From an uncultured Lachnospiraceae bacterium (lineage in GTDB: Bacteria; Bacillota; Clostridia; Lachnospirales; Lachnospiraceae): a DNA stretch of 64,000 nt. Every line of letters starts with the position of its first letter. The stretch's first letter is position 1. Positions 44,987-53,686 of the stretch are shown here, one piece after another. The notes beneath the pieces are model-generated. The model did not search any database, had not been told where the DNA came from, and saw only the letters and a list, made by a program, of their open reading frames with translations. Position numbers and translations under genes: made by a program. Location: positions 310,001 through 374,000 of the forward strand of contig CATKXY010000001.1 of assembly GCA_949840915.1 (NCBI GenBank), read 5' to 3'.

Positions 44987-46270
44987 ATGCGGCACATTGA
45001 CACGGTGTTTGGTGGAAAGGCAAAGGGCGGATTCGGCAAATGGTTAGCGGGATTTGCTCTTTTGTTTTTGGTGGGGATGGCGCTAAAGAGCGATGCGACA
45101 AAAGCGCAGACGCCGCTGTCTGCGGCGTTTCGACAGGAGCTTGCAGGAGAGGTGGCGGATGCCGTCTATATCCGGTTTATGCCCGGCGTGGCCGCATTTT
45201 CCGGGGAGAGCTGCGGAGAGTGGATGGTACACACTCAGATACAGACCATTCTGCCGCTCTACGGGCGGGCCATGAGAGAGCGGGAGCATGAGGGACAGGA
45301 GAGGGTGATCCGGGAGGATGACGGACATTCCAAGGTAGTGACATACGAAGAGCTGACGGATGGGGAGCAGGGGGAGAATACGGGGGCAAAAGAGCCTGTT
45401 CAGGATCAGTCTCAGCCGTTATCGGAGGCGGACTGGCAGGCGCTTTTACAGGAGGAGAATCAGCTGGCATACCTGGCGGCTGCAAAATTTGTGCCTCATG
45501 AGCAGAAGCTGCAGCTGAACAGAGAGGAGTTTGCGGATTATGAATCACTTGTAAAGACCTTTTATACTATAGACGCAAACACCATGGCGGGGAGCGATCA
45601 ACTGAATCTGGACGCTTTGCTGGGACAGGATATGACGCTGGATCCGGGCGGTGAGGATCCGCAGATCCTGATTTATCATACCCATTCTCAGGAGGCCTTT
45701 GCGGACTCGGTGCCGGGCAATACGGGGACTACCATTGTCGGTGTCGGAGAGCGGCTGGCGCAGATCCTGCGGGAGGATTACGGTTATACGGTGCTTCATC
45801 ACACAGGGCAGTACGATGTGGATACCAGAGACGACGCTTACGGTAAGTCTCTGCCTGCGCTGGAGGAGATTCTTGCGGAATATCCGTCCATTCAGGTTGT
45901 GATTGATCTGCACAGAGATCAGATGGCGGAGGAGACAAGGCTGGTAATGAATCTGGACGGCAGGCCAACGGCCCGGTTCATGTTTTTTAACGGACTCTCC
46001 CGCACGAAAAAGTCCGGCAATATCTCATATCTGAAAAATGACAATATCAAGGGGAATCTGGCCTTTGCCTTTCAGATGCAGCTAAAATGCGCCGAGTACT
46101 ATCCGGGGCTTACCCGCAAGATTTACCTGAAAGGCTACCGGTACAATATGCATCTGCGGCCCAGGACGCTTCTGGTGGAGCTCGGCGCCCAGAATAATAC
46201 GGTTGAGGAAGCCATGAATGCCTGCGATCCGCTGGCTCATGTGCTGGATATGGTGCTCAGCGGGAAATAA
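44987..46270 (+). CDS. spoIIP: Stage II sporulation protein P
   Basis: 427 residues. One N-terminal membrane helix (about 18-36), a variable acidic linker (90-165), then the SpoIIP catalytic domain with LIYHTHSQE, VVIDLHRDQM, and LVELGAQNNT. SpoIIP is an amidase and endopeptidase that, with SpoIID and SpoIIM, thins septal peptidoglycan during engulfment. Follows gpr by 44 bases. Confidence 0.95.
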   Translation: MRHIDTVFGGKAKGGFGKWLAGFALLFLVGMALKSDATKAQTPLSAAFRQELAGEVADAVYIRFMPGVAAFSGESCGEWMVHTQIQTILPLYGRAMREREHEGQERVIREDDGHSKVVTYEELTDGEQGENTGAKEPVQDQSQPLSEADWQALLQEENQLAYLAAAKFVPHEQKLQLNREEFADYESLVKTFYTIDANTMAGSDQLNLDALLGQDMTLDPGGEDPQILIYHTHSQEAFADSVPGNTGTTIVGVGERLAQILREDYGYTVLHHTGQYDVDTRDDAYGKSLPALEEILAEYPSIQVVIDLHRDQMAEETRLVMNLDGRPTARFMFFNGLSRTKKSGNISYLKNDNIKGNLAFAFQMQLKCAEYYPGLTRKIYLKGYRYNMHLRPRTLLVELGAQNNTVEEAMNACDPLAHVLDMVLSGK

Positions 46271-46338
46271 TTGACGGATGAGCTTTTTTTCCTTATAATG
46301 GGAAGTGGTTAATGCGTGAGGAAAGATGAGGAATGTAC

Positions 46339-48171
46339 ATGGCTTTAAATGATCAGAACAAAACGGATCAGAGTAAGATACGCAACTTTTGTATCGTGGC
46401 GCATATAGATCACGGCAAATCGACGCTTGCAGACCGCATCATCGAGAAGACGGGTCTGCTGACCAGCCGGGAGATGCAGGCGCAGGTGCTTGACAATATG
46501 GATCTGGAGCGGGAGCGTGGTATCACGATCAAAGCGCAGGCCGTGCGGACAGTATATAAGGCGCAGGATGGGGAGGAATATATCTTCAATCTGATAGACA
46601 CGCCGGGACATGTGGATTTTAACTATGAAGTCAGCCGCTCTCTGGCCGCCTGTGACGGCGCCATCCTTGTGGTGGATGCCGCCCAGGGGATCGAGGCGCA
46701 GACATTGGCGAATGTATATCTGGCATTGGATCATAATCTGGATGTTTTTCCCGTTATCAATAAGATCGATCTCCCCAGTGCGGAGCCTGAGCGCGTCATC
46801 GAGGAGATTGAGGATGTGATCGGTATAGAGGCTCAGGACGCGCCGCGGATATCGGCCAAAAACGGCTTGAATATCGAGGATGTGCTGGAGCAGATCGTGA
46901 GTAAGATCCCCGCTCCCGGCGGAAGTGCGGACAATCCCCTGCAGGCGTTGATATTTGATTCGCTGTACGACGCGTACAGAGGCGTTATCATTTTCTGCCG
47001 TATCGTGGAGGGTACGGTTAAAAAAGGAACTTCCATCCGTATGATGGCCACCGGGGCAGTGCAGGAGGTGGTGGAGGTGGGATATTTCGGCGCAGGAAGG
47101 TTTATTCCCTGCGAGGAGCTGTCCGCCGGCATGGTGGGATATATCACGGCATCCATTAAGAATGTGAAGGATACTGCCGTGGGCGATACGGTGACGGATA
47201 ATGACCGTCCCTGTGCCGCGCCGCTGCCCGGTTACAAGAAGGTGCAGTCCATGGTGTACTGCGGTATGTATCCGGCGGACGGGGCAAAATATCCCGATCT
47301 GCGGGACGCGCTGGAAAAGCTGCAGTTAAACGACGCCTCCCTGAATTATGAGCCCGAGACTTCCGTGGCGCTGGGATTTGGATTCCGCTGCGGATTTTTG
47401 GGACTGCTTCATCTGGAGATCATTCAGGAGCGGCTGGAGCGGGAATATAATCTGGATCTGGTGACCACAGCTCCCGGCGTTGTCTACAAGGTCCATAAGA
47501 CGAACGGAGAGGTCATTGAGCTGACCAATCCCTCTAATCTGCCGTATCCCTCGGAGATCGAGTTTATGGAGGAGCCTGTGGTCAGTGCGGAGATCATGGT
47601 GACCAGCGAATTTATCGGTTCTATCATGGAGCTGTGTCAGGAGCGCAGGGGACGGTATCTGGGCATGGAATACATCGAGGGTACCAGAGCGCTGTTAAAG
47701 TACGATCTGCCCCTGAATGAGATCATATATGACTTTTTTGACGCATTGAAGTCCCGTTCCAGGGGGTATGCGTCCTTTGACTATGACATCAAAGGGTATG
47801 AGGAATCCCGGCTTGTAAAGCTGGACATCCTGATCAACCGTGAGGAGGTGGACGCGCTCTCCTTTATTGTCCATGCGGACTCCGCCTATGAGCGGGGACG
47901 GAAGATGTGCGAGAAGCTCAAGGATGAGATACCCAGGCACCTGTTTGAGATTCCGATTCAGGCCGCTGTGGGGGGCAAGATCATCGCCCGCGAGACCGTG
48001 AAGGCCATGCGCAAGGATGTGCTGGCAAAGTGTTACGGCGGAGATATCACGCGTAAGAAAAAGCTTTTGGAGAAGCAGAAAGAAGGTAAGAAGCGCATGC
48101 GCCAGATCGGGAATGTGGAGATTCCCCAGAAGGCGTTTATGAGCGTTTTGAAGCTGGATGACAAAAAGTGA
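46339..48171 (+). CDS. lepA: Elongation factor 4 (LepA)
   Basis: 610 residues from ATG 46339, chosen because GAGG stands 8 bases upstream; ATG 46333 is too near to it. GTPase motifs: H22-IDHGKST-29, [14 protein letters not shown]. The C-terminal EF4-specific domain ends near [18 protein letters not shown]. LepA promotes back-translocation or ribosome biogenesis under stress. It overlaps hemW by 14 bases. Confidence 0.97.
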   Translation: MALNDQNKTDQSKIRNFCIVAHIDHGKSTLADRIIEKTGLLTSREMQAQVLDNMDLERERGITIKAQAVRTVYKAQDGEEYIFNLIDTPGHVDFNYEVSRSLAACDGAILVVDAAQGIEAQTLANVYLALDHNLDVFPVINKIDLPSAEPERVIEEIEDVIGIEAQDAPRISAKNGLNIEDVLEQIVSKIPAPGGSADNPLQALIFDSLYDAYRGVIIFCRIVEGTVKKGTSIRMMATGAVQEVVEVGYFGAGRFIPCEELSAGMVGYITASIKNVKDTAVGDTVTDNDRPCAAPLPGYKKVQSMVYCGMYPADGAKYPDLRDALEKLQLNDASLNYEPETSVALGFGFRCGFLGLLHLEIIQERLEREYNLDLVTTAPGVVYKVHKTNGEVIELTNPSNLPYPSEIEFMEEPVVSAEIMVTSEFIGSIMELCQERRGRYLGMEYIEGTRALLKYDLPLNEIIYDFFDALKSRSRGYASFDYDIKGYEESRLVKLDILINREEVDALSFIVHADSAYERGRKMCEKLKDEIPRHLFEIPIQAAVGGKIIARETVKAMRKDVLAKCYGGDITRKKKLLEKQKEGKKRMRQIGNVEIPQKAFMSVLKLDDKK

Positions 48172-49318
48172 GAACCTGAGAGAGCTGGAGCTGTATATCC
48201 ATATTCCTTTCTGTGTTCAGAAATGTAAATATTGCGATTTTTTGTCCGCACCGGCGGACGGGCAGGTGCAGCATGCCTATATGGACGCGCTGCTTCGGGA
48301 GATCGGCGGCGGAGGGGAGACCTGTATCAGCCGCGGCACGGGGGATCTGGTGGTCAGTGTCTTTTTTGGCGGCGGAACGCCGTCTGCGGTGGATCCGGCA
48401 TGGATCGTGCGGCTGATGGAGGCGGTGCGGGCTCGTTATGATCTGGCGGAGGATGCGGAGGTCAGCATGGAGGTCAATCCCGGTACCGTGACTGCACGGA
48501 GCCTGCGGCTTTACCGGGAGGCCGGTATCAACCGTCTCAGTATCGGCTGCCAGTCAGCCCGGGACGAGGAGCTTGCGCGCATCGGCAGGATCCATACCTT
48601 CAGGCAGTTTCTGGAGGCGTACAGGTGGGCCAGAGAGGCGGGATTTTCCAATATCAATGTAGATTTGATCAGCGCGCTTCCCGGACAGTCCGCGGCTGAC
48701 TGGGAGGAGAGCTTAAGTCGGGTGCTGGAGCTTGAGCCCGCGCCGGAGCATATTTCCGTCTACAGCCTGATGGTGGAGGAGGGAACGCCCTTTTACGAGA
48801 TGCAGGAAAAGGGACTGCTGGAGCTGCCGGATGAAGAGACGGAGCGGGAAATGTACTGGAAAACGGCGGAAATCCTGCAAAAATCAGGCTATGAACACTA
48901 TGAAATATCAAATTATGCAGGAAAAGGATTCAAATGCAGACATAACTGCGGATATTGGCAGAGACGGAACTATCTGGGTTTTGGTCTGGGAGCGGCATCC
49001 CTTTATCAGAATGTCAGATTTCAGAATACGGATTCTTTGGAGCGCTATCTGGAAATGTCCCCGGACTGCCGCGTGCAGGAACAGAGGCTGGAGCTTCGGG
49101 AGCAGATGGCGGAGACTGTGTTTTTGGGGCTGCGCATGGCGGAGGGCGTGAATCTGAGGGAGTTTGAGCGCATATACGGAGTCTCTGCGGAGGAAATTTA
49201 CGGGGAGGCCATCAGAGAGTGTGTGGACCAGGAGCTTCTGGAGAGAAAGGGAGAGTGTCTGGTTTTGACCGGGCGGGGTGTGGATATCAGCAATTATGTG
49301 ATGGCAAAATTCTTATAA
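48158..49318 (+). CDS. hemW: HemW-like radical SAM protein
   Basis: 386 residues. Radical SAM cysteines C19-x3-C23-x2-C26 in [10 protein letters not shown], then FFGGGTPS and EVNPGT. The C-terminal HemN-like extension is present. HemW binds heme and may act as a heme chaperone; older annotations as oxygen-independent coproporphyrinogen oxidase are wrong for this subfamily because it lacks the extra N-terminal residues of HemN. Start overlaps lepA; no clear ribosome site. Confidence 0.93.
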   Translation: MTKSENLRELELYIHIPFCVQKCKYCDFLSAPADGQVQHAYMDALLREIGGGGETCISRGTGDLVVSVFFGGGTPSAVDPAWIVRLMEAVRARYDLAEDAEVSMEVNPGTVTARSLRLYREAGINRLSIGCQSARDEELARIGRIHTFRQFLEAYRWAREAGFSNINVDLISALPGQSAADWEESLSRVLELEPAPEHISVYSLMVEEGTPFYEMQEKGLLELPDEETEREMYWKTAEILQKSGYEHYEISNYAGKGFKCRHNCGYWQRRNYLGFGLGAASLYQNVRFQNTDSLERYLEMSPDCRVQEQRLELREQMAETVFLGLRMAEGVNLREFERIYGVSAEEIYGEAIRECVDQELLERKGECLVLTGRGVDISNYVMAKFL

Positions 49319-49391
49319 TTTAGTGTGCCAGGCACGGCGGGCGACTTTTTCACATAAACTATTGTGAAGGAAGAACCACGGAGGCACGCCC

Positions 49392-50048
49392 TTGCAAACC
49401 TTTCAAAAACCACTGACCCCGGGAGAGGAAGCCTATTATGTACGCCTGCTCAGAGAGGGCAGCACCGAGGAGGCCAGAAAGGCAAAGAATATTCTGATAG
49501 AGCGCAACCTCAGGCTGGTGGCTCATGTGGCTAAGAAATATCAAAATGTGGACGAGGACATGGAGGATCTGATCTCCATCGGCTGTATCGGCCTGATCAA
49601 GGCGGTGGACACATTTGACGCGGGAAAGGGCAGGCTTGCCACTTATGCCTGCCGCTGTATAGATAACGAACTGTTGATGCTGCTTCGTGCCAAGAAAAAG
49701 ACGTCCAGAGAGGTCTCGCTGTTCGAGCCCATCGGACAGGACAAAGAGGGTAATGAGATACGTCTGGTGGATGTCATCGAACAGCAGCAGGTGGATGCGG
49801 TGGAGTGCATGGAGCTGCAGAACAATATCCGCAGACTTTTTATTTTTTTGGACGAATGTCTGACAGACAGAGAGCGGGAGATCATTCTTCTGCGCTATGG
49901 CATCGGAGGACGCAAAGCCATCACTCAGAATGAGATCGGCTCCGCACTTGGAATTTCCAGAAGCTATGTGTCCAGGATAGAGAAGAGGGCACTTCAGAAG
50001 CTCAGGGATAGATTTGCACAGATGCCGGAGAACTGGCAGGAAACGTGA
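49392..50048 (+). CDS. sigK: RNA polymerase sigma factor SigK, without pro-sequence
   Basis: 218 residues from TTG 49392; GGAGG lies 8 bases upstream and an in-frame stop at 49365-49367 blocks any real extension. The start QTFQKPLTPGEEAYYV aligns with Bacillus SigK after its 20-residue pro-sequence. Region 2: RNLRLVAHVAKKYQN and DLISIGCIGLIKAVDTF; region 4: QNEIGSALGISRSYVSRIEK. RAKKKTSREVSLFEPIGQDK fits SigK. SigK drives late mother-cell genes for cortex and coat. Distal part and next genes are not sporulation genes. Confidence 0.9.
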   Translation: MQTFQKPLTPGEEAYYVRLLREGSTEEARKAKNILIERNLRLVAHVAKKYQNVDEDMEDLISIGCIGLIKAVDTFDAGKGRLATYACRCIDNELLMLLRAKKKTSREVSLFEPIGQDKEGNEIRLVDVIEQQQVDAVECMELQNNIRRLFIFLDECLTDREREIILLRYGIGGRKAITQNEIGSALGISRSYVSRIEKRALQKLRDRFAQMPENWQET

Positions 50049-50060
50049 GACTGAAGTAAT

Positions 50061-50258
50061 TTAGGGTTGTGTATTGGAAATATATTTCATATAATAATCA
50101 TATGCCTGATAAAATGCAGTACTAACGGAATCAGCCCAGCCGAAGCCGCAATTTGAGGGGGAACCAGCCATATCCTGTCTGAGAATACACCAAAAATAGG
50201 CGGGCTGATTTTTAATTATTTCGGATTCCAGATTAATCTGGATTGTATATTCAATCAT
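50061..50258 (-). CDS. Small conserved hypothetical protein
   Basis: 65 residues, with GAGGTAAG about 6 bases before ATG 50258. AYFWCILRQDMAG and NCGFGWADSVSTAFYQAYDY show a W-rich small domain of a kind I have seen in Firmicutes near accessory genes, function unknown. Base composition matches the A+T-rich DUF262 cassette and it starts 62 bases from it in the opposite direction. It may be an antitoxin-like or regulatory partner, or independent. Confidence 0.6.
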   Translation of the reverse strand: MIEYTIQINLESEIIKNQPAYFWCILRQDMAGSPSNCGFGWADSVSTAFYQAYDYYMKYISNTQP

Positions 50259-50320
50259 AATTCTTACCTCAGCAGAAAGTATATACAGGATATTTTAATA
50301 TATGCAAGGAGATTAAAATC

Positions 50321-51604
50321 ATGTTGCCGGAGAAGTATAAGACTGATTTAGAAAAACTGATAAATATTGCGAAAAACTATAGAGAAGGAACTTTAAGCAA
50401 TTCTTTATTCAGCGATGTTGTCGTTTCTTTGCCGGGCATTGATCAAATTGACGGAGGCGTTAATTTATGTAAAAAGTACATATTGGATAAAGGAGTTCTT
50501 TTAGTAAATGGCGATGATGAGGTCGAGGAGATCGAGGATGAGACAAACTATGTTGATCTCATAAAACCTTACGATGTTACACAAGTGGATATTTCGCCGA
50601 AACCTTTATCGTTGGATATGATTATTGCACGTTTAGAAAATGATGAAATTGATTTAATGCCTGATTTTCAGAGAAAAGCCGGACTGTGGAGTCCGGAGAA
50701 GAAGAGTCAGTTGATAGAGTCGTTATTATTGAGAATACCGTTACCGGCCTTTTATTTTGACGGGAGTAATAATAATAAATGGGTAGTAATCGATGGACTG
50801 CAGAGACTGACTGCACTAAAAGAATTTTTTGTAGATGAGTCTCTGTGTCTGTCCGGGTTGGAGTTTTTGAAAGATTTGAACGGCACAAATATGAAAGATA
50901 TGCCCAGATCCTATATCCGGAGGATGAAGGAGACGCAGATTATTACCTATATTATTAATCCCGGAGCGCCCGTCAATTTAAAATATAATATATTTAAGAG
51001 AATTAATACCGGTGGGCTTGTATTGGAGCCGCAGGAGATTAGACATGCTTTATATCAGGGATTTGCTACGGAGTATTTAAAGGCTTTAGCTAATGAAGAT
51101 ATCTTTAAAAAGGCAACCGGATATTCAATTAAGACGGATCGCATGTTAGACAGGGAATTTGTGCTTCGCTTTCTTTCTTTTTATGAATTAGGTGTGTCCG
51201 AATATAAGGGTTCAATTGATTTATTCCTGAATGCCGGAATGGAGAAAATAAATCTAGAGTATACCGAAGAATATGCGGAGGGTATGAGAGAAGTTTTTGA
51301 TACGGTATTAAATACAAGTATAGAAATATTTGGGAGATATGCTTTTAGACGAATGCCTGATTTTAATAAGAGAAGACCTATCAGCAAAGCATTATTTGAA
51401 GCTTGGACAAGTATTCTGGCGCGTTATCCTAAGGAAAAGCTTAAACAGCTGGTGAACCGAAAACAGAATTTGTTGGATAGATATGTTATAATGTGTTCTT
51501 CCGATGAGGATTTTATCGAATCGATTGGAAGCGGAAAGATATCTTCTGTGAAAAAAAGATTTGAAAAAATAGAGAACCTGGTAAGCGAGGTTATTGGACA
51601 ATGA
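50321..51604 (+). CDS. DUF262 domain protein
   Basis: 427 residues; AAGGAGA 8 bases before ATG. DUF262 core at about 100-260: PDFQRKAGLWSPEKKSQLIE, IPLPAFYF, then the nucleotide-handling motif D158-GLQR-162, and YNIFKRINTGGLVL. DUF262 belongs to the ParB/sulfiredoxin-like fold and is found in GmrS, SspE and many defence proteins, where it binds or hydrolyses NTP. The DUF1524 HNH nuclease part usual in GmrSD fusions is missing. First of three A+T-rich genes; its stop overlaps the ATPase start in ATGA. Confidence 0.85.
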   Translation: MLPEKYKTDLEKLINIAKNYREGTLSNSLFSDVVVSLPGIDQIDGGVNLCKKYILDKGVLLVNGDDEVEEIEDETNYVDLIKPYDVTQVDISPKPLSLDMIIARLENDEIDLMPDFQRKAGLWSPEKKSQLIESLLLRIPLPAFYFDGSNNNKWVVIDGLQRLTALKEFFVDESLCLSGLEFLKDLNGTNMKDMPRSYIRRMKETQIITYIINPGAPVNLKYNIFKRINTGGLVLEPQEIRHALYQGFATEYLKALANEDIFKKATGYSIKTDRMLDREFVLRFLSFYELGVSEYKGSIDLFLNAGMEKINLEYTEEYAEGMREVFDTVLNTSIEIFGRYAFRRMPDFNKRRPISKALFEAWTSILARYPKEKLKQLVNRKQNLLDRYVIMCSSDEDFIESIGSGKISSVKKRFEKIENLVSEVIGQ

Positions 51605-52674
51605 TAGAGCAGGTGAATGTTAAAAATTTTAAGTGTTTTAATCATATGAAGCTCACTTTTAATACACTGAATGTGTTTTCAGGAGTGAATGGAATGGGCA
51701 AGTCTACAATTATTCAGGCTTTATTGGTATTAAAACAGTCTGAACAGCAGAACTATCTGCCTGACAGTGTATGTCTTAATGGGGAATATGTTCATTTAGG
51801 TATGGCTCAGGATATTTTATATGAACACGCTGATGATGAATATGTGATTCTTCAGTTATTCGAAAAAGGAGCATCGTTTGAGACGCGAATAAGATATGTA
51901 CAGGATTTAGATATATTGAAGTCAGAGTGCGAGGGAGACAGGCGTGATATTTCGCTGTTTACCGCGCCGTTTGAGTATCTCAATGCAGAGCGTAAGAGTC
52001 CGCAGGTGATTTATCCGAAATCAAGCTTTTATGTTGATTCAAAAGCTCAATTGGGTGTAAACGGAGAATTTGCGGTTCATTATTTGTCAAAGTATCAGGA
52101 CAAAAATATCATAAACCGACTGGGGCATGAACAGTCCTTAAAAGAGGCTGTTCAATATTGGTTGAATGAGATTTCTCCGGATGTGAAAATTGACGTTTCA
52201 GAAATAGAGAATACTGATTTTGCGAAGCTAGGGTTTTATTATCTCGATAAAACGAAGAGCCGGACCTTCAGACCCACCAATGTGGGATTTGGTATTTCTT
52301 ATGTATTGCCGGTTGTTGTGGCGTTGTTGAAAGCAGACAGAGACAGTATCCTGATCATAGAAAACCCAGAGGCTCATTTACATCCCAAGGGACAAAGGAA
52401 AATGGGCGAATTAATCTCCTCGTGTGCGGCAAAGGGCGTGCAGATTTTTGTAGAAACTCACAGTGATCACATTTTGAATGGAATCAGAATAGCAGTAAAA
52501 CAAGGTGTATTGAAAGGGAGTCAGGCTAAATTATTTTATTTTAGAAAAGAGAAAAAGAACGATATATTTATGCATGTAGTTGAATGTCCGGAAATATACA
52601 ATAATGGAAAGTTAAGCTATTGGCCGGATGGATTTTTTGATGAGTGGGAAAAGGCCTTAGATGAAATAATCTGA
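51601..52674 (+). CDS. AAA ATPase with DUF3696 C-terminus (OLD/RloF-like class)
   Basis: 357 residues. ABC/SMC-type ATPase: Walker A G28-VNGMGKST-36, a Q-loop region near 43-55, Walker B ILIIENPEAHLHP with E254, and switch His in ETHSDH. The end, SYWPDGFFDEWEKAL, is the DUF3696 mark. No TOPRIM nuclease domain follows, in contrast to OLD and GajA. Similar ATPases act as sensors or motors in anti-phage systems and partner with a separate effector. Translationally coupled to the DUF262 gene and 17 bases before the third gene. Confidence 0.88.
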   Translation: MIEQVNVKNFKCFNHMKLTFNTLNVFSGVNGMGKSTIIQALLVLKQSEQQNYLPDSVCLNGEYVHLGMAQDILYEHADDEYVILQLFEKGASFETRIRYVQDLDILKSECEGDRRDISLFTAPFEYLNAERKSPQVIYPKSSFYVDSKAQLGVNGEFAVHYLSKYQDKNIINRLGHEQSLKEAVQYWLNEISPDVKIDVSEIENTDFAKLGFYYLDKTKSRTFRPTNVGFGISYVLPVVVALLKADRDSILIIENPEAHLHPKGQRKMGELISSCAAKGVQIFVETHSDHILNGIRIAVKQGVLKGSQAKLFYFRKEKKNDIFMHVVECPEIYNNGKLSYWPDGFFDEWEKALDEII

Positions 52675-52691
52675 CAAAGAGGACTTGAGAA

Positions 52692-53633
52692 ATGCAAATG
52701 ATATTAAATGAATTATCACTAAATGAGAATGAGACCGATATTGAAAATGCCATACGGGTTTTTGAACAGTTTATACGTACATATAGTAATGCGATTAAAC
52801 AGGAAAATGGTTTTGAGAGAAGTATATTGACGGAAAGAGATTTGAAGTCAGTACAAATTGCTATGGGATATCATGTTTCAAAGTGGAGAAACAACATTTC
52901 GGACAGAGATATGCTTCGTCGATTTATTGATATGTGTGACAGACAGATCATAACCGATTTTTGTCAGGATGAAACAGAATTAACCTGTGAAAAAGGGAGA
53001 GGGAAGGGACTATTAGCAGCATATGAGAATGAGGCTTTTTGCATAAGCTTTGTCTATGATTCTTATTGGGAAAAGTATGAAATACCTTGCGAATATTATT
53101 CTTTAGCGGAAGATCATACCTCTCCGGTGAGCGTCTATAATCTATCGCATCCTGATCAGTTGATTGAATATTCTAACCATTTTTTACAGATAAGAAAAAA
53201 AGAGATTGAAAGAATAAAGACTCCGCAGCAATTGCTGGAAAGTTTGGACGAGTTATTTCCTTCATTAATTTTTCATGAAGTTGCGCTGAATCAGTTGCGA
53301 AGTGAAGTGCAGGTATGTCATGTTCAAACCGTGTGTAATAAATTGTTGCTGCTGGAGAAATACTTTTGTAATTGGGATGGAAAGAATTTTGATGAGAACG
53401 CATTTCCTCCTAAAAGTGTGTCTCCACAGTCAAAGGAGACCTTAAAACGATTCGAGAAGGAACACACATTTTCCTTTCCTCATGAACAAATAACGGTAAG
53501 TTATCATATGCGTTACACAGGTAATATTCCGGGAAGAATTTATTTTCATCCGGCAGGAGAAATCAGGAAAGCATATATTTGCAGTTTAACTACCAAGTTG
53601 AGAACCGTATCAGAGCCCAAAATGCACATTTGA
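52692..53633 (+). CDS. Unrecognised third protein of the DUF262/DUF3696 cassette
   Basis: 313 residues; start ATG 52692 or 52698. No signal peptide or membrane helix. N-terminal half is charged and helical; the middle holds several Cys and His; the C-terminal part (about 255-313) is beta-rich: FPHEQITVSYHMRYTG, then PGRIYFHPAGEIRKAYICSL. The last pattern recalls a conserved end seen in proteins beside such ATPases, but I cannot name the family or a catalytic motif. Location directly behind the ATPase makes it the likely effector or specificity subunit. G+C is as low as in the other two genes. Confidence 0.75.
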   Translation: MQMILNELSLNENETDIENAIRVFEQFIRTYSNAIKQENGFERSILTERDLKSVQIAMGYHVSKWRNNISDRDMLRRFIDMCDRQIITDFCQDETELTCEKGRGKGLLAAYENEAFCISFVYDSYWEKYEIPCEYYSLAEDHTSPVSVYNLSHPDQLIEYSNHFLQIRKKEIERIKTPQQLLESLDELFPSLIFHEVALNQLRSEVQVCHVQTVCNKLLLLEKYFCNWDGKNFDENAFPPKSVSPQSKETLKRFEKEHTFSFPHEQITVSYHMRYTGNIPGRIYFHPAGEIRKAYICSLTTKLRTVSEPKMHI

Positions 53634-53686
53634 ATTCGGGAGATATCAAAGGAACTGTGTAATTGTTATGGAAAACGGAGATAACG

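Noticed and set aside
50227..50242. 16-bp perfect palindrome TCCAGATTAATCTGGA
   Set aside because: It lies inside the coding region of the small minus-strand gene and may be coincidence; an autoregulatory operator cannot be excluded.
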